64,000 nt of DNA from positions 2,170,001 through 2,234,000 of the forward strand of contig NZ_CP114058.1 in NCBI RefSeq assembly GCF_026967475.1, in the 5' to 3' direction. Both the position numbers and the translations under genes were made by a program. Origin of the DNA: Rouxiella chamberiensis. GTDB taxonomy: Bacteria > Pseudomonadota > Gammaproteobacteria > Enterobacterales > Enterobacteriaceae. The notes beneath the pieces were generated by a model that saw only the letters and a list, made by a program, of their open reading frames with translations, did no database searches and was not told the DNA's origin. Position 1 is the stretch's first letter. Each line of letters begins with the position of its first letter. Of the stretch, positions 41,651 to 52,026 are shown one piece after another.

Positions 41651-43014
41651 GTGATCAGTGTATTCGACATGTTCAAAGTAGGGATTGGCCCTTCCAGTTC
41701 CCATACGCTCGGCCCCATGAAAGCGGGCAAACAATTTGCCGATGACCTGCTGGAAAAAACCTGCTGCCCGACGTGACCCGCATTTCGGTCGATGTCTATG
41801 GCTCATTGTCTCTGACCGGCAAAGGTCACCACACCGATGTCGCCATTATTCTCGGCCTGGCAGGGAATAAACCCGATACCGTCGACATCGACGCCATTCC
41901 GCACTTTATCAAGGATGTCGAGCAGCGCCAGCGCCTGCCGATTGGCGATACCCATCACGAGGTCGATTTTCCGCGTGATACCGGAATGGTATTCCGGGGC
42001 GAAAATCTGCCGCGCCATGAAAACGGCATGCAGATCCACGCCTACGTAGGCGAACAGCTTATTTACAGCAAAACCTATTATTCCGTCGGCGGGGGTTTTA
42101 TCGTCGATGACGAACATTTCGGGCAGCCGGTGCTGGATCAGGTCGATGTGCCCTATGCCTTTAATTCCGCCACCGAAATGCTGCAAAAATGCCATGAAAC
42201 CGGCCTTTCGCTGTCCGGCCTGATGATGAAAAACGAATTGGCGCAGCACAGCAAAGCCGAGATCGACCAGTATTTCGAGGCGATTTGGCACACCATGCAG
42301 GCCTGTATCGACAGAGGGTTGAATACCGAAGGCGTGCTGCCCGGTCCGTTGCGCGTGCCGCGTCGTGCCTCCGCGCTGCGCCGGATGCTGGTTTCCAATG
42401 ACAAGCTTTCCAATGACCCGATGCACGTCATTGACTGGGTCAATATGTTCGCGCTGGCGGTCAATGAAGAAAACGCTGCCGGTGGACGCGTGGTCACAGC
42501 GCCGACCAACGGCGCCTGCGGCATCGTGCCTGCGGTACTCGCCTATTACGACAAGTTTATCGAACCCGTCAGCGCCGATATTTACCAGCGCTATTTCCTG
42601 ACCTCGGGCGCTATCGGCATCCTTTACAAGATGAACGCCTCGATTTCCGGCGCGGAAGTCGGTTGTCAGGGTGAAGTCGGCGTGGCCTGCTCAATGGCGG
42701 CGGCCGGATTAACCGAATTGATGGGCGGCAGTCCCGAGCAAGTCTGTGTCGCTGCCGAAATCGGCATGGAACACAATCTGGGCCTGACCTGTGACCCCGT
42801 TGCCGGTCAGGTTCAGGTGCCGTGCATCGAGCGTAACGCCATTGCCTCGGTCAAGGCGATCAACTCTGCGCGCATGGCCCTGCGCCGCACCAGCGCGCCA
42901 CGCGTGTCGCTGGATAAAGTCATCGAAACCATGTACGAAACCGGTAAAGACATGAATTCCAAATACCGCGAAACTTCGCGCGGCGGGTTGGCAATCAAAG
43001 TGCAGTGTGATTAA
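41651..43014 (+). CDS. sdaA: L-serine deaminase I, frame broken by one missing A
   Basis: This [4Fe-4S] enzyme converts L-serine to pyruvate and ammonia. The start is GTG 41651 ([18 protein letters not shown]) with AGGAG upstream. The frame breaks at A6 (41754-41759); a seventh A gives [16 protein letters not shown] and 454 residues, exactly the E. coli length. Cluster cysteines are in [22 protein letters not shown] and LTCDPV. As written only the part from 41773 stays open. Confidence 0.95.
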
Positions 43015-43086
43015 CGGCTTGGCCGTGTATCACTGATTCACACGTATCAATGAAAACGGCCCGTCAATAAGAGGGGCCGCTCATGA

Positions 43087-43120
43087 AAAGGGGCAGGCAT
43101 CGCGAGATACCTGCCCCTTT
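43087..43120. terminator. Bidirectional terminator between sdaA and yoaE
   Basis: AAAGGGGCAGG / CCTGCCCCTTT form a perfect 11-bp stem with a 12-base loop, with T-rich sequence on both exits. Confidence 0.85.
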
Positions 43121-43160
43121 CTATTCGTGAAGCGCGGTCTTGACACCCCAGCGCGAAACG

Positions 43161-44723
43161 TTATTCGGCTTCTTCGCGGGGATCCTGATACGCCACCTTG
43201 GTGATGCGCACACGATCGATACGGTATTCAGAAACTTCAATGATTTCAAAGCGTAATCCGGCCATCTCGATAATTTCACCGACTACCGGCATCTGCCCGG
43301 ATTCGGAAAGCAGCAGACCGGCCAGCGTGGCATAATCGGCATTCGGGCTAAACAGCTCGAAATTGTTCAGCAACTGTTCCAGCGAATGCAGATCCGTGCC
43401 GCCCTTCGCCATCCAGCCGTCACCGTCGACCACCACATCCGGCGTTTCATCTTCGTCCGGGAATTCACCCGCGATGGCTTCAAGCACGTCGAGCGGTGTG
43501 ACCAGCCCCTGAATCACTCCAAATTCGTTGCTCACCACCACCAAACGGCCCTTCGCGCGGCGCAGAACCGCCAGCAGCTTGATGACATCCATGGTTTCCG
43601 GCACCACGATAGGCGGTGTCCTGGCGGCGAAGGCGACAATGTCCTTGCCGTCTTCCAGCGCCACCAGCAGATCTTTGGCCCGCACCACACCAATGACGTC
43701 GTCCAGAGACTGTCGACAAATCGGGAACAGGCTGTGCGGAGTGTCCAGCAGTTGCATGCGAATCTCTTCGGCGGGACGTTCACAGTCGACCCAGGAGATA
43801 TCGTTGCGCGGCGTCATGATGCTGCGCAGGGAACGCGATGCCAGCGTCAGCACGCCGCTAATCATGAAGCGCTCTTCTTCCGCAAAGGTTTCGTCCTTCG
43901 GCGTATCCGCGTCATGCTCTTCTTCTTCATGGCGGTCACTGTCACGTTTGCCGCCCATCAGACGATGAATCGCCTCGGCAGTACGTTCGCGCATCGGGCG
44001 ATGCGCCTGATGCCTGATGAAGTTCCGGCGCGCAATCTGGTTAAACAGCTCAATGAGTACCGAGAAGCCGATGGCCGCATACAGGTAACCTTTCGGAATG
44101 TGGAAACCGAAACCTTCTGCAATCAGACTCAAACCTATCATCAGCAGGAAGCTCAGACACAGCACGACCACGGTCGGGTGCGCGTTCACGAAACGGGTGA
44201 GCGCCTTCGAAGCCAGCAGCATCACGCCCATCGCGATGACCACGGCGGTCATCATGACGGCCAGATTGTTCACCATACCCACGGCGGTGATGACGGCATC
44301 GAGCGAGAACACGGCGTCGAGTACCACAATCTGCGCCACCACGGCCCAGAAACCGGAATAGCCACGGTTATTGCTGCCCAGTCCATTGTGCCCTTCCAGC
44401 CGCTCATGCAGTTCGCTCGTCGCCTTGAACAGCAGGAACAGGCCGCCGAACAGCAGAATAAGGTCGCGTCCGGAGAAGCTGAACTGCGCGATGCTAAACA
44501 GCGGCGTGGTGAGTTTCACCATCCACGAAATCAGCGACAGCAGGCCCAGTCGCATGATCAGCGCCAGTGACAAGCCGATGATTCGCGCTTTGTCGCGCTG
44601 TTTTGGCGGCAGTTTGTCGGCCAGAATAGCGATAAAGACCAGGTTGTCGATACCCAGAACAATTTCGAGCACGATAAGCGTCAGCAGGCCGACCCAAATC
44701 GAAGGATCCATTAAAAATTCCAT
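43161..44723 (-). CDS. yoaE: YoaE, TerC-family membrane protein with CBS and CorC domains
   Basis: The protein has 520 residues. Seven or so helices of the TerC family ([49 protein letters not shown]) occupy residues 1-240, followed by a CBS pair ([30 protein letters not shown]) and a C-terminal CorC/HlyC domain. The conserved acidic residues in the helices suggest metal (Mn-type) export, shown for some TerC proteins; the substrate of YoaE is not proven. It is divergent from manXYZ, as in E. coli. Confidence 0.94.
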   Translation of the reverse strand: MEFLMDPSIWVGLLTLIVLEIVLGIDNLVFIAILADKLPPKQRDKARIIGLSLALIMRLGLLSLISWMVKLTTPLFSIAQFSFSGRDLILLFGGLFLLFKATSELHERLEGHNGLGSNNRGYSGFWAVVAQIVVLDAVFSLDAVITAVGMVNNLAVMMTAVVIAMGVMLLASKALTRFVNAHPTVVVLCLSFLLMIGLSLIAEGFGFHIPKGYLYAAIGFSVLIELFNQIARRNFIRHQAHRPMRERTAEAIHRLMGGKRDSDRHEEEEHDADTPKDETFAEEERFMISGVLTLASRSLRSIMTPRNDISWVDCERPAEEIRMQLLDTPHSLFPICRQSLDDVIGVVRAKDLLVALEDGKDIVAFAARTPPIVVPETMDVIKLLAVLRRAKGRLVVVSNEFGVIQGLVTPLDVLEAIAGEFPDEDETPDVVVDGDGWMAKGGTDLHSLEQLLNNFELFSPNADYATLAGLLLSESGQMPVVGEIIEMAGLRFEIIEVSEYRIDRVRITKVAYQDPREEAE

Positions 44724-45408
44724 TTCAAACTCCGCAATGTGTCATCGGAAAAAAGCCAGCGGCGTCGAGAGGGGAGCAAACGCGCGTTCTGGATTGATTT
44801 AGCGGACGAACCAGAGGCCGCCTGTGGCGATAAGCCATTGGAAAGTAATAAACAGAGAGGTGGAAACAAGGGCGTTCTCAAGGCAGATAATGGCGCGATG
44901 TGGCCGTGCCTGAGGTGTCGTGCTTTCCGGGAAATCGTAAATGTCGGGGTGTCGAGCGTTGTTAAGCGTCTTCGGTGACAGTCCATAGGGTGGGCTGAGG
45001 CCCGGTACTCCTGTGTAATAATTGGAAATATAATGTAACAGCTCTGATTCTTTTAGCAAAGCCCCTTTTAAAGCGTTCCATTACTTCAACGCCTATGCTC
45101 AAAGCCGAATCTTGCAGTTAATCCGATAAATAGCAAAAACAGCCTGAATCGCCCCTTTTGTCTCTCTCAATAGCAGACGGTCGTCACAAAAATTATTTTT
45201 TCACACACTAAAATAAATCCAGTCGAATTGCTCGACCGGTATTTCCGCTGTTTGGTTATTGATTTTTCAGAAACTAAAGGAAAACAGAGTTTTTAAATTC
45301 CAAAACTGTGTAGGGACACCATGTTCGTCGATGCAGTCTGCCGACGAATCAAAAAGCTTCATCACCAAGTGCAGAACCCGCAAGTCGGGTGACAAGAGGA
45401 GGTAGCGA
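44724..45408. promoter_or_regulatory. Long control region between yoaE and manXYZ
   Basis: These 685 bases have no gene I can support. It should hold the promoters of yoaE (leftward) and manX (rightward). In E. coli manX is repressed by Mlc and NagC and activated by CRP; one NagC/Mlc-like repeat is listed separately. A strong AGAGGAGG precedes the GTG start of manX. Confidence 0.5.
45193..45216 (+). promoter_or_regulatory. Candidate Mlc/NagC operator of manXYZ
   Basis: TTATTTT (45193-45199) and AAAATAA (45210-45216) form perfect arms around a 10-base centre. The arms and symmetry match Mlc/NagC sites (TTATTTT ... AAAATAA), although the usual CG in the centre is not kept. Confidence 0.45.
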
Positions 45409-46386
45409 GTGACTATTGCTATTATCATCGGCACTCATGGTTCAGCGGCCGAACAGCTGCTGAAAACGACGGAAATGTTAATAGGCGATCAGGATAACGT
45501 CGCCTTTATCGATTTCGTTCCAGGGGAAAATGCCGATACGCTGGTTGAAAAATACAACGCAAAGCTTGAAAACCTCGACAAGAGCAGCGGCGTGCTGTTT
45601 CTGGTCGATACCTGGGGCGGCAGCCCGTTCAATGCCGCCAGCCGCATCGTTCTCGACAAACCGGACTATGAGGTCGTCACCGGAGTTAACATTCCCATGA
45701 TGGTCGAAACCTTTATGGGCCGCGACGACAACCCTTCTCTCGCCGAATTGACCAGCATCGCGCTGGAAACCGGCCGAGTCGGCGTTCGAGCCCTGAAGCT
45801 CGCCGAACCGGAGAGTGATAAGCCCGTTACTGCCCCACCCGCTGCCGCGAAAGTTGCCCCGTCGGCTGCACCTGCCAAGGCTCTGGGTCCAAACGACCAC
45901 ATGAAAATCGGGCTTGCCCGAATCGATGACCGTCTGATTCACGGTCAGGTCGCCACCCGCTGGACCAAGGAAACCAACGTCAACCGCATCATCGTGGTCA
46001 GTGATGAAGTCGCTGCCGATACCGTGCGCAAAACCCTGCTCACGCAGGTGGCACCACCCGGCGTTACGGCGCACGTGGTCGATGTCGCCAAGGCTATCCG
46101 CGTCTACGACAACCCGAAATATGCCGGCGATCGCGTCATGCTGCTGTTTACCAATCCGACCGATGTGGTTCGGGTAGTCGAAGGCGGCGTCAAGATTACC
46201 ACGGTGAATATCGGCGGGATGGCGTTCCGGCAAGGCAAGACCCAGGTAACCAATGCGGTTTCCGTTGACCAGAAAGATATCGACGCGTTTAAGCAATTAA
46301 ACAGCCAGGGTATCGAACTTGAAGTGCGCAAAGTCTCTTCAGACAACCGTGTGAAGATGATGGATCTGATTAACAAGATGAACTAA
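45409..46386 (+). CDS. manX: Mannose PTS enzyme IIAB
   Basis: The protein has 325 residues. IIA domain with phosphorylated His in IIGTHGSAAEQ (His10), Ala/Pro-rich linker (TAPPAAAKVAPSAAPAKA) and IIB domain with His in RIDDRLIHGQVATRW. Phosphate passes HPr-IIA-IIB-sugar. The GTG start has AGAGGAGG. First gene of manXYZ. Confidence 0.97.
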   Translation: MTIAIIIGTHGSAAEQLLKTTEMLIGDQDNVAFIDFVPGENADTLVEKYNAKLENLDKSSGVLFLVDTWGGSPFNAASRIVLDKPDYEVVTGVNIPMMVETFMGRDDNPSLAELTSIALETGRVGVRALKLAEPESDKPVTAPPAAAKVAPSAAPAKALGPNDHMKIGLARIDDRLIHGQVATRWTKETNVNRIIVVSDEVAADTVRKTLLTQVAPPGVTAHVVDVAKAIRVYDNPKYAGDRVMLLFTNPTDVVRVVEGGVKITTVNIGGMAFRQGKTQVTNAVSVDQKDIDAFKQLNSQGIELEVRKVSSDNRVKMMDLINKMN

Positions 46387-46390
46387 TAAG

Positions 46391-46429
46391 GCCCGCGCAG
46401 AGAGTCCGAACCGGCGGTGAGCCGCGGGC
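46391..46429 (+). other. Intra-operon hairpin between manX and manY
   Basis: GCCCGCG pairs with CGCGGGC over 7 bp with further internal pairing. There is no T tract, so it is probably an mRNA-stabilising or processing element, not a terminator. Confidence 0.5.
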
Positions 46430-46481
46430 TATTCAGGTTGGCATTATTTACCTCAGCTTCCTTTGGTATAGGAGAAGGTCA

Positions 46482-47282
46482 ATGGAGATCACCACACTAC
46501 AAATTGTGCTGATATTTATTGTCGCATGTATTGCCGGAATGGAATCCATTCTGGATGAGTTTCAGTTTCACCGTCCGCTGGTCGCCTGTACGTTGATAGG
46601 TATCGTACTTGGCGACATGAAAACCGGCATCATTATCGGCGGTACGCTGGAGATGATTGCCCTTGGCTGGATGAACATCGGGGCCGCCGTGGCACCCGAT
46701 GCCGCCCTCGCCTCGATAATCTCCACCATTCTGGTCATCGCAGGCGGTCAGTCGATTGGCGCAGGGATTGCCCTTGCCATTCCGCTGGCGGCCGCAGGTC
46801 AGGTATTAACCATTATCGTGCGTACCATCACCGTGGCCTTCCAGCACGCCGCTGACAAGGCGGCCGAAAAAGGTAACCTGACGGCGATTTCCTGGATCCA
46901 CGTCTCCGCCTTGATCCTTCAGGCAATGCGTATCGCGGTGCCTGCGGCAATCGTGGCGGTGTCTGTCGGTACAAGCGTAGTGCAGAGCATGCTGAGCGCG
47001 ATTCCAGAAGTCGTCACCAGCGGTCTGAACATCGCAGGCGGCATGATCGTTGTGGTCGGTTACGCGATGGTTATCAACATGATGCGCGCCGGCTACCTGA
47101 TGCCGTTCTTCTATCTGGGCTTTGTGACTGCCGCCTTCACCAACTTCAACCTGGTTGCGCTGGGGGTAATTGGTGTGGTGATGGCCGTGCTGTATATCCA
47201 GCTCAGTCCGAAGTACAACAAGTCTGCACAGGCGGCCCGCGCGGCACCGGGTGTTAACGATCTCGACAACGAACTGGACTAG
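46482..47282 (+). CDS. manY: Mannose PTS enzyme IIC
   Basis: The protein has 266 residues. Hydrophobic IIC channel subunit of the mannose/glucose/glucosamine permease: MEITTLQIVLIFIVACIAGM, GIVLGDMKTGIIIGGTLEMI, IGAAVAPDAALASIIS. It is followed by manZ after 10 bases. Confidence 0.97.
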   Translation: MEITTLQIVLIFIVACIAGMESILDEFQFHRPLVACTLIGIVLGDMKTGIIIGGTLEMIALGWMNIGAAVAPDAALASIISTILVIAGGQSIGAGIALAIPLAAAGQVLTIIVRTITVAFQHAADKAAEKGNLTAISWIHVSALILQAMRIAVPAAIVAVSVGTSVVQSMLSAIPEVVTSGLNIAGGMIVVVGYAMVINMMRAGYLMPFFYLGFVTAAFTNFNLVALGVIGVVMAVLYIQLSPKYNKSAQAARAAPGVNDLDNELD

Positions 47283-47292
47283 GGTGAGAGAA

Positions 47293-48135
47293 ATGACTGA
47301 ACAAACTCAAGTAAAAAAACTCACACCCGGCGATATTCGCGGTGTGTTCCTGCGCTCCAACCTGTTTCAGGGGTCATGGAACTTCGAACGTATGCAGGCA
47401 CTGGGCTTCTGTTACTGCATGGTGCCCGCCATTCGTCGTCTGTATCCCGAAAATAACGACGACCGCAAGGCGGCGATAAAACGCCATCTGGAGTTCTTCA
47501 ACACGCATCCCTACGTCGCTGCGCCGGTTCTGGGCGTTACCCTTGCGATGGAAGAGCAGCGTGCAAACGGTGCGCCTATCGACGATGCGGCCATCAACGG
47601 CCTGAAAGTAGGCTTGATGGGGCCGCTGGCCGGTGTCGGCGACCCTATCTTCTGGGGAACCGTGCGTCCGGTATTCGCTGCACTGGGCGCCGGGATCGCC
47701 ATGAGCGGCAGCCTGCTGGGTCCGCTGCTGTTCTTCGTGCTGTTTAACCTTGTGCGCCTGCTGAACCGTTATTACGGGGTGGCCTACGGCTACCGGAAAG
47801 GCGTGGATATCGTCAACGATATGGGCGGCGGCTTCCTGCAAAAACTGACCGAGGGGGCGTCGATTCTTGGCCTCTTTGTCATGGGGGCGCTGGTCAACAA
47901 GTGGACCCACGTCAACATACCGCTGGTGGTGTCCCAGATTACCGACAGTACCGGTAAAACGACCGTCACCACTGTGCAGGGCATTCTCGACCAGTTAATG
48001 CCAGGTCTGGTGCCGCTGTTGCTGACCTTCGGCTGCATGTGGCTGCTACGCAGAAAGGTCAATGCGCTGTGGATAATCATCGGCTTCTTTGTGCTCGGTA
48101 TATTCGGTTACTGGATTGGCCTGCTGGGCCTATAA
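47293..48135 (+). CDS. manZ: Mannose PTS enzyme IID
   Basis: The protein has 280 residues from ATG 47293 ([20 protein letters not shown]), with GAGAG upstream; an in-frame upstream start overlaps manY and is unlikely. IID subunit: [41 protein letters not shown] end. The complex is also an entry point for lambda DNA and class II bacteriocins in related species. Confidence 0.96.
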   Translation: MTEQTQVKKLTPGDIRGVFLRSNLFQGSWNFERMQALGFCYCMVPAIRRLYPENNDDRKAAIKRHLEFFNTHPYVAAPVLGVTLAMEEQRANGAPIDDAAINGLKVGLMGPLAGVGDPIFWGTVRPVFAALGAGIAMSGSLLGPLLFFVLFNLVRLLNRYYGVAYGYRKGVDIVNDMGGGFLQKLTEGASILGLFVMGALVNKWTHVNIPLVVSQITDSTGKTTVTTVQGILDQLMPGLVPLLLTFGCMWLLRRKVNALWIIIGFFVLGIFGYWIGLLGL

Positions 48136-48145
48136 TCCTGACGTC

Positions 48146-48175
48146 AGCCGGGGGCCTTTCGCCCCCGGCTTTTTT
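48146..48175 (+). terminator. Terminator after manXYZ
   Basis: AGCCGGGGGC / GCCCCCGGCT perfect 10-bp stem, 5-base loop, then TTTTT. It lies 10 bases after the manZ stop and 20 before yobD. Confidence 0.92.
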
Positions 48176-48194
48176 ATGGGCAGGGAGACTCGGG

Positions 48195-48653
48195 ATGTCG
48201 GTCACAGATATTGCGCTGGTGATTTTTATCGTTTTGATGTTGGCATACTGTATTTACGACGAATTTCTGCTGGACGGCCGCGAAGGCAATACGCTGCTCA
48301 AAGTTCAGCTGCAACGCAGAAACAAGCTCGATGCGATTATCTTTATCGGTTTGCTGGCGATTTTACTCTACAACAACCTCACGGCCCACGGCAGCAGCCT
48401 GACGGCCTATCTGCTTATCGGGCTTGCGCTGGTGGCGTTTTATTTCTCGTTTATCCGCTGGCCCAAGATGCGCTTCAAGACACGCGGGTTTTACTACGCC
48501 ACCATTTTCATCACCTACGATCGCATCAAGGCGATGAATCTTTCCGAAGATGGCGTGCTGGTGATTCAGCTTGAGCAGAAACCCCTTCTGGTGCGGGTAC
48601 GGCAGATGGACGATCTTGAGCATATCTATAAATTTATGGTCAATGCCCAGTGA
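48195..48653 (+). CDS. yobD: YobD, UPF0266 (DUF986) membrane protein
   Basis: The protein has 152 residues from ATG 48195 ([20 protein letters not shown]). Three hydrophobic segments ([46 protein letters not shown]) and a cytoplasmic tail. It follows manZ as in E. coli. Function unknown. Read-through from manXYZ is possible despite the terminator. Confidence 0.92.
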   Translation: MSVTDIALVIFIVLMLAYCIYDEFLLDGREGNTLLKVQLQRRNKLDAIIFIGLLAILLYNNLTAHGSSLTAYLLIGLALVAFYFSFIRWPKMRFKTRGFYYATIFITYDRIKAMNLSEDGVLVIQLEQKPLLVRVRQMDDLEHIYKFMVNAQ

Positions 48654-48674
48654 GACGAGGGGATGAAAACCTGA

Positions 48675-48696
48675 CATCAGGCCGGGCGGCCTGATG
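48675..48696. terminator. Hairpin between yobD and rlmA
   Basis: CATCAGGCC-GGGC-GGCCTGATG is a perfect 9-bp stem between convergent genes. The T tract is weak, so it may act bidirectionally or with Rho. Confidence 0.55.
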
Positions 48697-48704
48697 CCTT
48701 GCGC

Positions 48705-49526
48705 TTAGCCGTCGATTCGGCGGAACAGGCTAATCACGAAATCCGTTTCGCAGGCAAACGCCTCGCGCTGCGATAAATCCTGCATCACCGCTTCTGTCGC
48801 ACGCCATGCAAACGGCGTCATCTGCAGCAAATCGAACGCCTGACTGCCATTCAGCGCCATCTCGTAGCGCAGGGATTCTGTGCTCACGCGCTCGAAACCT
48901 TCCAGACTTTCTTCTGCATCGCTGTGCAACTGAACCTCGGAATAAATCAGCCCTTTCAGTTGATAGAGATGTCTCGGCCCCGGTGCGACGGTCAATACCA
49001 GTCCGGCGGATTTAACGACCCGATGCAGTTCCGGGGCTTTGCACGGCGCATAGATACGCACAATGGCGTCGAGAGACTGGTCGGCGAACGGCAGACGATG
49101 ACTGGAGGCCACGCAGAACTCCACGTTGTGATAGCGTTTGGCGGCATGGCGAATGGCGACTTTCGCGACGTCGAGTCCGTAAACCTGCATCTTGCGGCGG
49201 GCATTAAGCCCCTGTTCGATGGCAGAGGTGTAATAACCTTCGCCGCAGCCGATATCCAGCAGCGCGTCGGCTTTTTCATCGAGATGCGCGTCCAGCAACG
49301 TAACAACGCGGTCACGCAGCGGTTGATAGTGCGCACCTTCGAGGAAAGTCCGGCGTGAGAGCATCATCTCGGCGCTGTCGCCCGGCTGTCTGGAGCGCTT
49401 GTGCTGCACCGGCAGCAGGTTGACGTATCCCTCTTTGGCATTATCAAACTGATGATTATTTTCACAGCGCCACTGTTTATCGAGGCGTTGAAGAGGTTGA
49501 TGGCAAAGAGGACATTGATAGGTCAT
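48705..49526 (-). CDS. rlmA: 23S rRNA (guanine(745)-N(1))-methyltransferase
   Basis: The protein has 273 residues. The zinc finger CPLCHQPL ... [10 protein letters not shown] is at the N-terminus; the Rossmann SAM-binding site is [15 protein letters not shown]. It methylates G745 in helix 35 of 23S rRNA. It is convergent with yobD as in E. coli. Confidence 0.96.
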   Translation of the reverse strand: MTYQCPLCHQPLQRLDKQWRCENNHQFDNAKEGYVNLLPVQHKRSRQPGDSAEMMLSRRTFLEGAHYQPLRDRVVTLLDAHLDEKADALLDIGCGEGYYTSAIEQGLNARRKMQVYGLDVAKVAIRHAAKRYHNVEFCVASSHRLPFADQSLDAIVRIYAPCKAPELHRVVKSAGLVLTVAPGPRHLYQLKGLIYSEVQLHSDAEESLEGFERVSTESLRYEMALNGSQAFDLLQMTPFAWRATEAVMQDLSQREAFACETDFVISLFRRIDG

Positions 49527-49665
49527 GCGGGTTTCCAGAAAGCGGCCGCGGCAGGAAAATTCTTCCGCGTCTTGAGGCCGCCAAGTCTAAAGAAGGCCGC
49601 TGACAGTTGCAACTTTTGCCCTGCGCCGTATTCTTGTTCTGTTCCCCCTAACGATAAGTGATGTC

Positions 49666-50394
49666 ATGAGCGATATTTCTGCCCTGCTGGCCAATATTCC
49701 GGCCATCAAATATGGCTTCGGCAGCAAAGAAGCCCTGTTACCCCTTTCGCTGCAACCTTATAGCGAAAGTTTGTCCGAGAAAAAACAGGTTCACGGCCTG
49801 AGAATTGTCGATGTGGTGGAACCTCGGCAGGCGTGCGGCGAGGCCGACGGGTTTTATACCGAGCAGCCGGGAATATTACTGGCGGTATTGACGGCCGACT
49901 GTCTGCCGGTGATTTTTTCACATCGCGACGGTAAAGCCGTGGCGGCGGTGCATGCGGGCTGGCGCGGGCTGCGTCACGGCATTCTGGAACAGATGGCGGC
50001 GCGGATTAATCGCAGTGGGTCAACGCAGGACTGGGTGGCTTCCATCGGCCCTGCGGCGGGACCGTGCTGCTATGAAGTCAGTCAGGAACTGGTCGACGAG
50101 TTTCAACACGGGCTGGATTTGCCGCCGACGTTGATTTCGCCCTCCTTTCGCCATCTTGATTTGCCCGCCATTGCGCATGCCAAGCTGATGCAGGCCGGAT
50201 TCGCCGCCGTTGATTTTGCCGGCAGCTGCACTATTTGCAGTCTTGATACAAAGCAGGCTGACGAACCGCACGGTGCGACGCGCCATAAATACACCAGCTT
50301 TCGACGCAATAGCCTAAGACGCGCCATTGACCCGAGCATTCCGGGCATCAAGGGACGCAATCAGCAGTCGGGGATCATCATTTTGCCGAGTTAG
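49666..50394 (+). CDS. Multicopper-oxidase-4 (laccase-domain) protein, PgeF/YfiH-like
   Basis: The protein has 242 residues. Family signature seen in KKQVHGLRIVDV, LTADCLPVIFSHRDG, VHAGWRGLRHGI, IGPAAGPCCYEVS, ASFRRNSLRRA-like end (YTSFRRNSLRRAI). Cys/His zinc ligands are present. PgeF corrects mis-incorporated L-Ser in peptidoglycan precursors; others of this family have purine nucleoside activity. E. coli yfiH sits elsewhere, so this may be a second copy. Function assignment beyond family is uncertain. Confidence 0.88.
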   Translation: MSDISALLANIPAIKYGFGSKEALLPLSLQPYSESLSEKKQVHGLRIVDVVEPRQACGEADGFYTEQPGILLAVLTADCLPVIFSHRDGKAVAAVHAGWRGLRHGILEQMAARINRSGSTQDWVASIGPAAGPCCYEVSQELVDEFQHGLDLPPTLISPSFRHLDLPAIAHAKLMQAGFAAVDFAGSCTICSLDTKQADEPHGATRHKYTSFRRNSLRRAIDPSIPGIKGRNQQSGIIILPS

Positions 50395-50428
50395 CGCAAC
50401 GCGCGCGGCATAAAGGACAAAAACAAAA

Positions 50429-50454
50429 AAACCCGCAACATGGCGGGTTTTTTT
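50429..50454. terminator. Bidirectional terminator between laccase-domain gene and cspC
   Basis: AAACCCGC / GCGGGTTT stem with a 6-base loop. T tracts flank it on both strands. Confidence 0.88.
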
Positions 50455-50469
50455 AACAACTAACGTCGC

Positions 50470-50679
50470 TTAGATAGCGTTTACGTTAACTGCAGATGGG
50501 CCTTTCTGGCCATCCTGAATTTCGAACTCAACGTTCTGGCCTTCAGCCAGGGTTTTGAAACCGTTACCCTGGATTGCAGAGAAGTGTACGAACACGTCTT
50601 TGCTGCCGTCAGCTGGAGTGATGAAACCGAAACCTTTAGACTCGTTGAACCACTTAACTTGACCTTTGATCTTTGCCAT
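50470..50679 (-). CDS. cspC: Cold-shock-domain protein CspC
   Basis: The protein has 69 residues, almost identical to E. coli CspC ([20 protein letters not shown] ... [10 protein letters not shown]). RNP1 [11 protein letters not shown]2 VFVHFSAI. It is an RNA chaperone and transcription antiterminator made at all temperatures, raising rpoS and uspA mRNA stability. It is preceded by yobF at 41 bases. Confidence 0.97.
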   Translation of the reverse strand: MAKIKGQVKWFNESKGFGFITPADGSKDVFVHFSAIQGNGFKTLAEGQNVEFEIQDGQKGPSAVNVNAI

Positions 50680-50720
50680 TTTGAGTATTTCCTTTGGATT
50701 GTTTAAACCGCCATTTGGCG

Positions 50721-50837
50721 TTACACAGACAAACTTGAGTCGTTACTGCTTGAGGCACCAAGATTAAAATCGGCAAGGAAGCGGTATTCAACGATAACGT
50801 CTTTACTCAAAACTTCTTTACTGAAAATGCCACACAT
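50721..50837 (-). CDS. yobF: YobF small heat-stress protein
   Basis: The protein has 38 residues. [20 protein letters not shown] matches the N-terminal half of E. coli YobF ([20 protein letters not shown]); the C-terminal end is shorter ([12 protein letters not shown]). It is directly upstream of cspC as in E. coli, where the two form an operon. Confidence 0.9.
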   Translation of the reverse strand: MCGIFSKEVLSKDVIVEYRFLADFNLGASSSNDSSLSV

Positions 50838-51458
50838 ATACAGAACTGTACCTCGTTTTACCCAGATGCGTTATCACATACTCTGAATTTAATGGCAAGC
50901 CATTTTTAATCAGCGATGGACTTGTCGCACATATTTGAGCCGGTTAAAGGCACTTACTGCCAAGTGAGACCAAAATAGGTTGATGCGTCTGCTATTTTCT
51001 GCTTGAAACATTGCAGAAGCGGCTCGGCAAATCTATAACGGCTCACAGCTGATTATTGCTCAATAAAGACTGAAGCGTAAGAGTAAAAGTCAGCTTTAAA
51101 TGAATTATTATCGCATTTGATATAACACAAAAGACTTTTGCGCAACCTTTTCAGCACTACTGTCAGCAGAGAAGAAACCCCCTTCCCGTTCATCTGCATC
51201 AGTTATAGCAGGCCTTCACAAGTTTGCAAGGGGGAATTCCACCGCCTGTGACCGACTTTTTCAAAGGCGCGTCTCGGCCATTTGTTGCGCAACCCTGAGA
51301 AGCAATTAGATTGATTATGCAATCACCAACTCAGGCAACCTGGTACTAATCTGGTGCAAGACAAGTGGTAATGCTATTAATCTGCACCTTAAGCGTGCGT
51401 GATTTTAATTGATAAATTTCTTTGCAGGCGACAAATCGTGAAGGCGTTTATCGATTTT

Positions 51459-51472
51459 TTGACCTAGATCAA
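51459..51472. promoter_or_regulatory. FNR-box-like sequence
   Basis: TTGACCTAGATCAA fits TTGATNNNNATCAA with one mismatch. No clear gene is placed to use it, so its role is open. Confidence 0.35.
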
Positions 51473-51883
51473 ATAAACGTAATTTTGATCGAGAGTCAAT
51501 AATGCATAAAGTTTACAAATCAATGAATCTTATATTAAAGGGTGTGAACAGATTTCAGACGATATATTCAAATACCGGCATAGGATTGCCGAATATATTA
51601 ATAAGGAAATGGCCTTTTTCCGCTACGCGCTAATATTCGCATGGAATCAATTAGTTTAACTGAACAATATTTGCACGACGCCGGACTCTGCCAGTGGCAC
51701 GCATTTTTATGCAAGCCAGTGTCGACGCCGCTTGCAGGGGCGTGACCGCTGTCGATGTCTGTCAGACCTTTCGCGAGGAGGCATGGGCGAGCACTCAAGG
51801 GAGTTAAGTTGATTAGCTCAACGAGAGTGTTCAACAACAGATTTTTGTCCTGAATATCTTGCCAAAGAGCAGAGATAATTTGA

Positions 51884-51964
51884 ATGACACGATTTGTCAC
51901 GTTAGAAGAAGCCGGTGATTATCTCGAATTAAAGAAACAATCTGTTTACATTTCTAATCGATAA
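51884..51964 (+). pseudogene. Fragment resembling an excisionase-type helix-turn-helix protein
   Basis: The frame MTRFVTLEEAGDYLELKKQS-VYISNR then stops (TAA). The T-L-E-E-A-x-x-Y-L-x-L-K-x-Q-x-V-Y pattern resembles the start of MerR/Xis-like HTH domains. It could be a truncated remnant or a chance frame; no downstream continuation was found in other frames. Confidence 0.3.
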
Positions 51965-52026
51965 ATCTTCCGATGTTGAAAAATTCAGGCGCGAAATGAC
52001 CTAAAAAGAAATATCGCGCCTGTTAA

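Larger units (their letters stand above)
50838..52026. other. Long intergenic region, mostly non-coding
   Basis: These 1189 bases contain the yobF leader/promoter and then low-complexity intergenic DNA. I can support only two weak signals: an FNR-like site at 51459-51472 and a 26-codon excisionase-like HTH fragment at 51884-51964 (both listed). It is probably remains of lost accessory genes. Confidence 0.5.

Noticed and set aside
51598..51900. Possible 100-residue protein on the minus strand
   Set aside because: No family resemblance, poor ribosome site, and it lies in gene-poor DNA with a fragment on the other strand.
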